A DNA stretch of 40,120 nt, taken from NCBI GenBank assembly GCA_022775805.1, contig JALFKB010000058.1, positions 1 to 40,120 of the forward strand, given 5' to 3'. The notes under the pieces were generated by a model. The model did no database searches. It had not been told where the DNA came from and saw nothing but the letters and a program-made list of their open reading frames with translations. The translations under genes were made by a program, and so were the position numbers. Every line of letters begins with the position of its first letter. Positions within the stretch are counted from its first letter, which is position 1. The stretch comes from Clostridiales bacterium (GTDB lineage Bacteria > Bacillota > Clostridia > Peptostreptococcales > Anaerovoracaceae). Positions 1 to 7,081 of this stretch are shown piece after piece.

Positions 1-510
1 ATAGGTTTTTATCCGAAACAGCTTCAGTCCACCTTCACATATAACGGCAGGAATCAGGCGCCGAAGGTTACTGTAGCGAAACTGAACCTTGTGCCAATGA
101 CAGAGGGAAGGGACTACAGGGTGAATTACCCGGCGTCCAGCAAATACGTTGGAACATATGAAACATCCGTTGCAGGGCTGGGTGATTTTTCCGGGGTGAA
201 GAAGCTGAAATACAGGATTCTTCCTCAGAAGACAGGCATCACGAAGCTTTACAGAGGCAGCAGGAAATTTACTGCCAGGTGGTCGAAGCGGACAGCACAG
301 GTTACAGGTTATCAGCTTTCATATGCCACAAGGTCAAACTTCAGCAATGGTAAGACGGTTACTCTTACTCGGAATTACACCACGAAGAGAACTGTGAAGA
401 AGCTGAAGCGGAGGACGAGATACTATGTCAGGGTGAGAACCTACAAGACCGTGAAGGGAACACGGTACTACTCATCCTGGAGCAGCGTGAAATCCGTAAA
501 GACCAGATAG
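1..510 (+). CDS. C-terminal part of a fibronectin type III-like surface protein (5' end outside window)
   Basis: The frame is open from base 1, so the gene begins upstream of the window. The first 75 residues read as a surface repeat with the pattern TYNG...P.VTV...DYRVNYP...VGTYE.SVAGLGDFSG, common in large Firmicute cell-surface proteins. A fibronectin III-like domain follows (about 80-169), with the usual WSK...VTGYQLSYAT core and YYVRVRTYK / SSWSSVKSVKT ending. It probably lies outside the cell and binds a surface or polymer; the ligand cannot be read from this fragment. The C-terminus has no membrane segment or sorting motif, so any anchoring must come from the missing N-terminal part. 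A strong terminator follows 40 bp after the stop. Confidence 0.8.
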   Translation: MGFYPKQLQSTFTYNGRNQAPKVTVAKLNLVPMTEGRDYRVNYPASSKYVGTYETSVAGLGDFSGVKKLKYRILPQKTGITKLYRGSRKFTARWSKRTAQVTGYQLSYATRSNFSNGKTVTLTRNYTTKRTVKKLKRRTRYYVRVRTYKTVKGTRYYSSWSSVKSVKTR

Positions 511-549
511 AGTTTTTTTGTAATTAAATTTTTTTGAAAAAATGAAAAA

Positions 550-582
550 CACTGAGCCCTTTTAATGGACTCAGTGCTCTTT
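550..582 (+). terminator. Rho-independent terminator of the Fn3 protein gene
   Basis: Stem CACTGAGcCC (550-559) pairs with GGaCTCAGTG (567-576) with one mismatch and a 7-nt loop, followed by a T-rich run (577-585). Confidence 0.8.
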
Positions 583-607
583 TTTATGTAAGAATAATTT
601 TCATTGT

Positions 608-638
608 GCAAAGGATCGGCAAGTGCCGATCCTTTTGC
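608..638. terminator. Strong hairpin, possibly bidirectional terminator
   Basis: AAGGATCGGC (611-620) and GCCGATCCTT (625-634) form a perfect 10-bp stem with a 4-nt loop. It is flanked by GCA on the left and TTTTGC on the right, extending the pairing. The T-tract is short, so it may be a second terminator or only a structured element. Confidence 0.5.
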
Positions 639-743
639 CGTATTGCGCAGTGCCACCGGCAGTCAAGGGAAATCCAAATGAGGGGTAAATGTTTTTAATT
701 GGCGAGAACGGCAATGTTGTAAATATGGATAAAATACAATAAA

Positions 744-970
744 TGCTTCAACATGCCCCTAAAAAAGGGGTGTTTTATCGCCTAAATTTTTCCAATTGTT
801 GAAGCAATCTTCATCTATTCTTATTTGCTGCAACAATATTCGAATTTTGTTGAAGCAATTCTTCAGCAGGATGAAATACTTCAAATCCAACCCCTAAAAA
901 GGCCTTAATAACTGTCTGAATCCCATTAATGTTGAAGCAAATCCTTCTCAAAATAAAATGCTTCAACAAT
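744..970. repeat. Cluster of six inverted-repeat motifs, core TTGTTGAAGCAA
   Basis: Forward copies lie at 796-808, 847-859 and 930-940. Reverse copies (TGCTTCAACA) lie at 744-753 and 959-970, and a degenerate one (TTGCTGCAACAAT) at 825-837. Each forward copy is followed within a few bases by CTTC, so the conserved unit is longer than the core. The core is itself an imperfect palindrome. Such clustering in 230 bp suggests protein-binding sites or the remnant of a repetitive element; the sequence does not say which. Confidence 0.6.
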
Positions 971-1279
971 CGCATATTCCGCACATGTTTATTGTTGTCT
1001 TGCGCTGGTTATTTAGCAAAGCTCTTTCGAATAATCACGAAAAACTGGAAATAATATCCATGTGGTGTTGCGAGCCCTTACGCCCCAAGGGTTTCAGAAT
1101 ATGGAAAAAATCATTTTGTGAAAATAGAGTGAAAACAGCGGTAAGATCCGGCAAAAACAGAGGAATATCAAAGATTTTCATCGAAAAATGGCCTCATAGC
1201 GAGGAATTTTCACAATGTAAAAATATGGAAGGTTGGAATTTCAACGTTTTTCAAGGTAGCTGGAAAAAGTTCGTGATAA

Positions 1280-1327
1280 GTGGCTGGGGCGAATGTCGCT
1301 GACGTGGCCGGGGCGAATGTTGTTAAC
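1280..1327 (+). repeat. Two-copy 24-bp tandem repeat
   Basis: Unit 1 (1280-1303) and unit 2 (1304-1327) both read GTGGCYGGGGCGAATGTYGY followed by TRAC, and differ at four positions. They sit about 100 bp upstream of the surface-operon promoter. Confidence 0.8.
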
Positions 1328-1422
1328 GCAACAAAGGTGGAGAGAACGTGAATGAGTACAGCGGGCAGGTGGTGGATTCAGACGCGGGGATTAAGGAATC
1401 CGAGAAAAATGTAAAAAAATGG

Positions 1423-1451
1423 TTGACAATGGTAATAAATGGTAATACAAT
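1423..1451 (+). promoter_or_regulatory. Sigma-A promoter of the surface-fibre operon
   Basis: TTGACA (1423-1428), a 17-bp spacer and TACAAT (1446-1451) form a near-consensus vegetative promoter. Transcription should start near 1458, leaving a leader of about 50 nt before the first gene. Two copies of ATGGTAATA overlap the spacer. Confidence 0.8.
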
Positions 1452-1508
1452 GACGACAACAGGTTACTGGAAATATATACCAACAATAGTAAAAAAAGGA
1501 GAATTGAA

Positions 1509-2156
1509 ATGTTAGAGAAGAAAAGTACAAAAAAAGTGACGAAGAAAGCGCTGATTGCCTGCGCAGCAGCGGCAATAATGATGGTAGGTGGAGTATCAGC
1601 CTATTTCACGGCAACGGACACCGCGACGAATACCTGGACAATCGGAAATGTGGCCATTGATCTGCAGGAGCCTGAATATGATGCAAGCGATAAGGAGAAC
1701 ATTGTACCTAATCAGGTTCTGGCGAAGGACCCAATGGTGGAGAACACGGGAACAAACGACGCCTTTGTATTTATGAAAGTTTCCATTCCGAAGGCATCGG
1801 TTAAAATCGCTGAGGCGGATGGAACAGTGTCGGGGCCTGTACTTCAGGAACTGTTTGATTACAGCATAGACAGCGGATGGGTGCAGATAAGCAAGCAGGA
1901 GGGAACTGACAATAACACTTATGTTTACGCATATGCAGCAAATGGCAAATGTGTCTCGCTGGCGGCAGATGCATCAACACCTGTACTGTTTAAAAATGGA
2001 GAAATCAAATTCAGAAACGTTGTGGAGGGACAGCTTGGCAGCGATGTGACAATCCCTGTTACAGCATACGGAATTCAGACAGAAAACCTTGGAAGCAGCG
2101 GAAGCACAGCTCCTGCAGATGTATGGGCAGTTCTCTCAGGACAGATTTCGGAATAA
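1509..2156 (+). CDS. TasA/camelysin-like SipW-dependent surface protein
   Basis: A 215-residue secreted protein. The N-terminus has a lysine-rich stretch (4-13), a hydrophobic segment (14-30) and then AYFTATDTATNTWTIGNV, the pattern of SipW-dependent signal peptides in TasA and camelysin proteins. The mature part has the expected first beta strands (VAIDLQEPEYD) and the NTGTNDAFVFMKV strand of that fold. TasA-type proteins form extracellular fibres in Bacillus biofilms; the same role here is inference. The start is fixed by AAGGAG at 1496-1501, seven bases upstream. It is the first gene behind the promoter at 1423 and is followed 15 bp later by the next surface gene. The presumed processing enzyme is the SipW-type peptidase encoded two genes downstream. 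Confidence 0.85.
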   Translation: MLEKKSTKKVTKKALIACAAAAIMMVGGVSAYFTATDTATNTWTIGNVAIDLQEPEYDASDKENIVPNQVLAKDPMVENTGTNDAFVFMKVSIPKASVKIAEADGTVSGPVLQELFDYSIDSGWVQISKQEGTDNNTYVYAYAANGKCVSLAADASTPVLFKNGEIKFRNVVEGQLGSDVTIPVTAYGIQTENLGSSGSTAPADVWAVLSGQISE

Positions 2157-2171
2157 CAGGAGTTACCGGAC

Positions 2172-3389
2172 ATGAAGAGACGTATAGCGGGAGGATTGAT
2201 TGCCGGACTTCTGCTTGCGGCAACGGCTGTCTTTGCGACGGAAACCCTGCCCTTTACCGGAGAGCATGTCTTTAACAACGAGATTGAAACCTCAGGAGTT
2301 GATGTCAGGATCGAGCAGTTCAGGGAAACCGGAGACGGTGTTGTAAGTGCTGAAGGAGCAGTTCCTGTGCTGCCCGGGGAGACGGTGAGCTACATGCCAA
2401 AGGTTACGAACCTGAAGGAAGACAGCTATGTAAGGGTAAAGTTTGAATTGAGGGATGAGTCCGGAGCGAAAACAGTTGCCGGGGACAGCTGCATCAGGGG
2501 CCTGAACCCCGGGTGGGTTCACAGGGGAGACTATTACTACTTCACCGGGATAATGGGAAAGGCAGAGGAAGAATACGTTTTCAGCAGCATAGTGATTCCG
2601 GAGGAAATGTCCCGGCCGGGGGAACAGCTAAAAATCTACGGCACCGTAGATGGAATTCAGGCTGCAAATTTCACCCCTGATTTTGACAGCAGTCATCCCT
2701 GGGGGTCTGTGGAAATACAGCAGGCACGAGATGGAGAGAAGGGCAGGGCAGCAGTGAGAACAGCAAGAAGCATGAACAGTCCCGATTTCACATATGCCAG
2801 AGAAGGTACCTTCGAGTGTTCCACCGAGGACCTGTTTTCAAACTTTGACAGATTCAGGCCGGGGGATTCATGCAGTGAAACCCTCACAATGAAAAATGAT
2901 TCGCAGGATCAGATGGAGGTGTATTTCAGAACGGAGAACAGCAACAGCGAGGTTCTTCGGGAGATGGAACTGGCCATAGCCTTGGGCGGAACTCCCGTAT
3001 ATAACGGAAACCTCGCCTCACCTGAACTGGAGTCCTTTATGAAGATTGGAACTATAGATCGGGGAAAGGCAGGGAAGCTGCAGTTTGAAATCAAAATGCC
3101 GGCGTCGGCAGATAACCGATATTCCCTGCTGAAGGAAAACGTAACCTGGATAATCGCAGTCAGGGAAGGGGAAAAAGCTGCAGTGGACAATAAAGCTGCA
3201 GCGGATGCTAATGCGACGGGCAGCGATGGTGTCAGAACAGGGGATACTCTGCTGCCGGTGATAATTGCAGCATTGACAGCGGCAGCAGCTACAGCGGTTT
3301 CAGCGGCGGTAATCATCTCAGGAAGAAGGATGAAAAGCAAAAAGAATAAGAGCAGAAGGAAGAGCAAAGGAAAGAAGAATGGCAGGTAA
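2172..3389 (+). CDS. Membrane- or wall-anchored surface protein of the SipW operon
   Basis: A 405-residue protein with a signal peptide (MKRRIAGGLIAGLLLAATAVFA) followed by HVFNNEIETSGVDVRIEQF, which resembles the start of SipW-dependent mature proteins. The central part is extracellular and shows no family I can name. The C-terminus has VRTGD (354-358), a hydrophobic segment (about 360-383) and a strongly basic tail. This layout resembles a sortase signal with a degenerate motif, but it could equally be a plain membrane anchor; no sortase gene is in the window. Ribosome binding site CAGGAG lies at 2157-2162. The gene overlaps the SipW gene by 11 bp, implying translational coupling. It may anchor or nucleate the fibre, as TapA does for TasA; that is inference. 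Confidence 0.75.
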   Translation: MKRRIAGGLIAGLLLAATAVFATETLPFTGEHVFNNEIETSGVDVRIEQFRETGDGVVSAEGAVPVLPGETVSYMPKVTNLKEDSYVRVKFELRDESGAKTVAGDSCIRGLNPGWVHRGDYYYFTGIMGKAEEEYVFSSIVIPEEMSRPGEQLKIYGTVDGIQAANFTPDFDSSHPWGSVEIQQARDGEKGRAAVRTARSMNSPDFTYAREGTFECSTEDLFSNFDRFRPGDSCSETLTMKNDSQDQMEVYFRTENSNSEVLREMELAIALGGTPVYNGNLASPELESFMKIGTIDRGKAGKLQFEIKMPASADNRYSLLKENVTWIIAVREGEKAAVDNKAAADANATGSDGVRTGDTLLPVIIAALTAAAATAVSAAVIISGRRMKSKKNKSRRKSKGKKNGR

Positions 3390-3903
3390 GGCAGCAAGGC
3401 GTATAATTCGCATAATAACCGATACAGCGGGCATTCTGGCGCTGATGATACTCCTGGCGGGAGCAGGGTTAATGCTTGCAGATATTCGGCCGGCAATAGT
3501 GGTAAGCGGTTCCATGGAGCCGGTGATTCATACAGGCAGTATGGTATTTGTGGATACAAATGAAAGGGATATTGTGGAAAAAGATATAATTGCCTTTGAT
3601 GCCGGGGGAACAACGGTTACCCACAGAGTAGTGGGGATACGGGAGGATGGATTTGTCACAAAGGGAGATGCAAATGAAAGCAATGACCCGGGAATTGTGG
3701 GACAGTCCGATGTTGAGGGCAAGGTGGTAATGTGGATACCGAAAATCGGGTATGCCGCCGCAGCCCTCAGATCCCCGGCGGGGATAATGCTGCTGATTTC
3801 TTCAGGTATTGCACTTTTGCTTATGAATTATGCACTGGGCAAGGAGGCCGGAACAGATGGAAAGAATAAAAATACAGCTGGTTCTGACGGTGCTGCTGCT
3901 TAA
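3379..3903 (+). CDS. sipW: SipW-type signal peptidase I
   Basis: A 174-residue membrane protease of the ER/archaeal-type (SipW) branch of signal peptidase I. The nucleophile motif SGSMEP places the catalytic serine at 45. In the second motif, THRVVGI, histidine 82 replaces the lysine of the usual bacterial enzyme, which defines this branch. KGDANESNDP (95-104) is the third conserved box. There is one transmembrane segment before the active site (about 17-34) and one at the C-terminus (about 134-152). Its likely substrates are the TasA-like proteins encoded on both sides. It starts inside the previous gene (11-bp overlap) with AAAGGA at 3366-3371, and overlaps the next gene by 47 bp. Identification is firm; substrate assignment rests on context. 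Confidence 0.93.
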   Translation: MAGKAARRIIRIITDTAGILALMILLAGAGLMLADIRPAIVVSGSMEPVIHTGSMVFVDTNERDIVEKDIIAFDAGGTTVTHRVVGIREDGFVTKGDANESNDPGIVGQSDVEGKVVMWIPKIGYAAAALRSPAGIMLLISSGIALLLMNYALGKEAGTDGKNKNTAGSDGAAA

Positions 3904-4417
3904 CCTGACCTGTTTCATAGGTGTGTTTTTTGTGGGGGCATATCTTACCGATACAAAGCAGGCAGACAATATATATTCAGTTGGTAACAATGAAATTGAA
4001 ATAGTAGAGGTATACCGGGAGGTGGATGAGATAAAGCCCGGAATGCTGATAAACAAGGATGTGGCTGTGAAAAACACAGGAAAGAACGACTGCCGTGTCA
4101 GGGTGATGGTGCTCTATTCCGACTGTGAAGCCGAAGGTTACTCGACAATAGACTACAACCTGAAGGACTGGCAGCCGGGAGAAGGGGGCTACTATTACTA
4201 TTCATCGGTTCTGCCTGCAGGCGCAACCACAGAGAGTCTTTTCACAGAAGTCAAGGTGTCCGATGATGCGGATGCCGAAAGTATAAAGGGGTTTGAGATA
4301 TATGTTTACGCGGAAAGTATCAATGTGGAAGCGGGCGGTTTTGCTGGCAGCGGCGCTTATGACGGCGCTTGGGGCCTTTGCATGGGTTGTTACGGAGGAG
4401 TCGGAGGCAGCGGTTAA
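3857..4417 (+). CDS. Second small TasA/camelysin-like SipW-dependent protein
   Basis: A 186-residue protein. The chosen start has an ideal AAGGAGG at 3841-3847, nine bases upstream; an upstream in-frame ATG at 3830 lacks such a site. A short basic N-terminus and a hydrophobic segment (8-28) lead into GAYLTDTKQADNIYSVGNNEIEI, a typical SipW-dependent cleavage region. The body has the KPGMLINKDVAVKNTGKNDCRVRVMV strands of the family, and the end has GFEIYVYAESI...GGF, a usual final strand. The last 39 codons, after the YVYAESI strand, also encode the start of the next gene in another frame, which may explain the odd glycine-rich tail. It could be a minor fibre subunit or a capping protein. Confidence 0.82.
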   Translation: MERIKIQLVLTVLLLNLTCFIGVFFVGAYLTDTKQADNIYSVGNNEIEIVEVYREVDEIKPGMLINKDVAVKNTGKNDCRVRVMVLYSDCEAEGYSTIDYNLKDWQPGEGGYYYYSSVLPAGATTESLFTEVKVSDDADAESIKGFEIYVYAESINVEAGGFAGSGAYDGAWGLCMGCYGGVGGSG

Positions 4418-6152
4418 TCCTTCACTGCTGACTTCTCTTCAGCAGTATCCGGGAGTGAAAAAATTTGATTATGCAGCTGAACCTGTACGCGAGAACGTGT
4501 CTCCGGATGTGATGGTGGATCCGGAATATGCCATCACCTTCAACAAGACTGAACCGGATGAATACTTCGGAGCTTCAACTGTAACAGCAACAAACAGCGT
4601 AACCGGTGAAACGGTCACCGGGCTAAAGCCCAACCAGGGATGTGTAAAGGGTGAATGCGGGTGCATATACCGAAAAATGTTCAGGTACAGGGGAATGGAT
4701 ATTGATGTCAGAACAACCTATCTGGACTGGAACATACAGGCCTCCAGAACCTGCTTTATTGCAGGGGGATTTGCCAGCTACAGATGGAGAAACATGTGGC
4801 GTGTTGAAATGAAGCACGAGTTTTTCAAGGCAGGCACAGATACCCCTGTAAATGTTAAGGGCTTTGTAACCTACAACGATCTGGATAATTCCCAGGGCAT
4901 GTGTTTAGACATTTCTGAGGTTGATGATATCTGGGTGAATTCAGGGGGGACTCAAATAGGCTACAAGAAGTTCAGCAAAGGGCAGGAGGTGCAGCAGAAC
5001 AACAGCATCACCTGGACGGCTACACGTGATATGGTCTGCATTCAGGCAATGACAAATGAAGATATCCCTTCAAATGCGGACGAGTCTGATTATTCTCCGG
5101 AGCTGGCGGCGGAAACGGATTTTTCCATGACCTTCAGTACGGATGTGCTTCACACATCTCTGATTGATGATGACACAAGCGGATTAAACATCCTCAGGGT
5201 AGCCTCAGTCAAGAAAATACCATCGGCATTTCCCGGGGACAGTTCGGCATGTGTATCAAAAACCGTTTCTGATGATAACAGCTCCGAGGGCGTTTCAAAC
5301 CGGGTTAGAAGCTGGGAGAACTGGATATACAGAATAAGGGTGAATGTGCCCCCTGAAACTGAAGCGGGCAACAAATATGATTATTTCGCAATCACAGACA
5401 GCTTAAATCAAGGTCTGGGAATAGAAGAGATTAAGATATTTTGTGACGGCAGTGATGCCGGCAGTAAGTTCAGGATAACGGAGAATGAAAACAGGGTGAC
5501 AGCTGCGGCAGTGGATACAGGCAGCAGTGATTTCTACGGTCATGAATACTGTCTTGAGATAAAGGTATCCATGAAATTATCCCGGGATGAGGCACTGGAT
5601 TCCGGTTTGCTTGGGGAAAACTATGAACTTACGGTTAAGAACAGAGCTGCAGCGGAATATGAAGACGGAAAGGGCAAAACCGATGCAGCCTCCAACGAAA
5701 CGGAAACAGAGGTGCTCTATGAGAAAGCAGCTGACATAATCATAACAAAGAAAGTCAGGGCGGCGGATTTGTATCCGGATCACGGCAGTGCTGTATTCCT
5801 CTTTAACATCAGCGGCAGGACGGTTACCGGAGAAAAGAAGGAATATAACTGCCGGATTGCAATTGACGACAGCTCAGAAACAGGCAGCAGCTCAGGGGCA
5901 AAGGACTATGTCACAGGAACAGTAACCCTCAAGGGAGTAAGAGAGGGGGTCTATACCTGCAGGGAGTACGATGTTCTGAGGTTTAAACCGGAAAGCATAA
6001 CAGAAATTTCCAAAGGAGAAAAAAAGGGAGATACGGTTGTTTTCACCATTGACAGCACTGAAAGCTGTAAGGCTACCTTCACCAACAGAAAGAAGTTCTG
6101 GAGCGATTATTCCCACAACAGCATAGCAGTCAACAGAATAGGGCTGAGATAA
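4302..6152 (+). CDS. Large secreted adhesin-like protein of the SipW operon
   Basis: A 616-residue exported protein. I chose the ATG at 4302 because AAAGGGG lies 10 bases upstream; TTG 4293 and ATG 4323 are alternatives. The signal peptide has a basic start (MFTRKVSMWKR), a long hydrophobic core and a likely cleavage after SEAA near residue 38. The N-terminal half is Cys- and Trp-containing and unfamiliar. Residues about 476-600 look like a Cna-B/prealbumin-like domain (ITKKVRAADLYPDHGSAVFLF ... EGVYTCREYDV ... ATFTNRK) as found in Gram-positive pilins. There is no C-terminal sorting motif or membrane segment, so attachment must be non-covalent or through a partner. The start lies inside the previous gene (116-bp overlap), and a terminator overlaps the stop. 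Confidence 0.8.
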   Translation: MFTRKVSMWKRAVLLAAALMTALGAFAWVVTEESEAAVNPSLLTSLQQYPGVKKFDYAAEPVRENVSPDVMVDPEYAITFNKTEPDEYFGASTVTATNSVTGETVTGLKPNQGCVKGECGCIYRKMFRYRGMDIDVRTTYLDWNIQASRTCFIAGGFASYRWRNMWRVEMKHEFFKAGTDTPVNVKGFVTYNDLDNSQGMCLDISEVDDIWVNSGGTQIGYKKFSKGQEVQQNNSITWTATRDMVCIQAMTNEDIPSNADESDYSPELAAETDFSMTFSTDVLHTSLIDDDTSGLNILRVASVKKIPSAFPGDSSACVSKTVSDDNSSEGVSNRVRSWENWIYRIRVNVPPETEAGNKYDYFAITDSLNQGLGIEEIKIFCDGSDAGSKFRITENENRVTAAAVDTGSSDFYGHEYCLEIKVSMKLSRDEALDSGLLGENYELTVKNRAAAEYEDGKGKTDAASNETETEVLYEKAADIIITKKVRAADLYPDHGSAVFLFNISGRTVTGEKKEYNCRIAIDDSSETGSSSGAKDYVTGTVTLKGVREGVYTCREYDVLRFKPESITEISKGEKKGDTVVFTIDSTESCKATFTNRKKFWSDYSHNSIAVNRIGLR

Positions 6153-6181
6153 AAAGGAACTTCACGCAAGTTCCTTTTTTA
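6151..6181 (+). terminator. Terminator of the surface-fibre operon
   Basis: AAAAAGGAACTT (6151-6162) and AAGTTCCTTTTT (6168-6179) form a perfect 12-bp stem with a 5-nt loop and T-run. The stem begins inside the stop codon of the last gene. Confidence 0.9.
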
Positions 6182-6202
6182 GTATTCCATGAACCGGCTA
6201 TG

Positions 6203-6211
6203 TGCTATAAT
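6203..6211 (+). promoter_or_regulatory. Extended -10 promoter for the M50 protease gene
   Basis: TGCTATAAT (6203-6211) is an extended -10 element. No good -35 box is visible at the expected distance, where the sequence runs into the preceding terminator. Confidence 0.55.
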
Positions 6212-6257
6212 GTACTGGTGAAAAAGCGCAAAAAAACAAATATCGGGAGGTAGAGAT

Positions 6258-6980
6258 TTGAGACGAAACAACATTGACATTACTTTTATCATTCTGGTAT
6301 TGCTTCTGGCAGGTAACTCAATAAGAAGCGGCGCGTTCAGCGATCCCAGGGAGTGGATCCTGGACAAGATACTGCTGCTTCCGGCAATAGTCATCGGGCT
6401 TTCCATGCATGAGTTTGCCCATGCTGCAGTGGCATACAAACTGGGGGATAACACACCGAAGCTCCAGGGAAGAGTGACCATAAACCCTATGGCTCATATT
6501 GACTGGGTAGGGCTGGTGGCGCTGTTTTTCTGTGGATTCGGCTGGGGTCAGCCGGTGCAGATAAACCCGTACAATTTCAAAAATAGACGCAGAGACGAAC
6601 TTCTGGTGGCGGTGGCGGGAGTTGCAATGAATCTTGTTATTGCGGCTTTGTTCACAGTTGTTGCCAAGCTGGTATTCGCGGCGACGGGCCCCGCCTGGCT
6701 GTCGGGGACAACTCTTGGAAGCGGCATATGGGAGATACTGATTTACATCGTTCAGATTAATATAGTTCTCATGATTTTCAATCTGATCCCTGTTCCGCCT
6801 CTTGACGGCTTCAACATTATCGCCAACATCTTCGGATTCGCTCAGACGGAAACATACTGGAGAATATACAGATACGGCAACTGGATTCTGGTGGCAATCA
6901 TCATATTCGGAGTAACGGGATATGTGATATCACCTTGCGTGCAGTTCTTCATGAGCATTTTCTGGAATATCATGCTGTAG
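6258..6980 (+). CDS. M50-family (site-2 protease type) membrane metalloprotease
   Basis: A 240-residue polytopic membrane protein. The zinc motif HEFAH (H51, E52, H55) lies in a membrane segment, and NLIPVPPLDGF (175-185, with D183 as third ligand) is the second signature of M50 proteases. NPMAHIDWVG (76-85) is also typical of this compact subgroup. Such proteases cut within membranes; the substrate is unknown. The start is TTG, supported by GGGAGG at 6245-6250 seven bases upstream; no ATG is better placed. It appears to be transcribed alone or ahead of pcrA, from which it is separated by about 100 bp without a terminator that I can see. Confidence 0.9.
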   Translation: MRRNNIDITFIILVLLLAGNSIRSGAFSDPREWILDKILLLPAIVIGLSMHEFAHAAVAYKLGDNTPKLQGRVTINPMAHIDWVGLVALFFCGFGWGQPVQINPYNFKNRRRDELLVAVAGVAMNLVIAALFTVVAKLVFAATGPAWLSGTTLGSGIWEILIYIVQINIVLMIFNLIPVPPLDGFNIIANIFGFAQTETYWRIYRYGNWILVAIIIFGVTGYVISPCVQFFMSIFWNIML

Positions 6981-7081
6981 CAGTGATTATTCCGGGAAAG
7001 GACTCAAGAAGAGCACACACATACACACATATAAAAAATAAGGTACTTTATCAGCAGCTTATTGCATAGACAGGACAATAA

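Larger units (their letters stand above)
635..1420. other. Long AT-rich intergenic region without a convincing gene
   Basis: I see no believable coding sequence here. An open frame at 958-1302 starts inside the inverted-repeat cluster, ends inside a tandem repeat, has no ribosome binding site and resembles no family. The region holds six short inverted-repeat copies (744-970), a small CCCCT-A5-AGGGG hairpin followed by TGTTTT (756-776), short hairpins around 1075-1092, and a 24-bp tandem duplication (1280-1327). It separates two surface-protein loci and may be a regulatory region or decayed DNA. Confidence 0.6.

Noticed and set aside
744-970. CRISPR-like array
   Set aside because: The repeats are short, in both orientations and irregularly spaced, with no cas genes nearby.
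958-1302. 114-codon open frame in the intergenic region
   Set aside because: Starts within one repeat and ends within another, lacks a ribosome binding site and has no recognisable protein features.
2909-3613. 234-codon open frame on the - strand
   Set aside because: Antisense to the surface operon, leucine/proline-rich low-complexity translation, no ribosome binding site.
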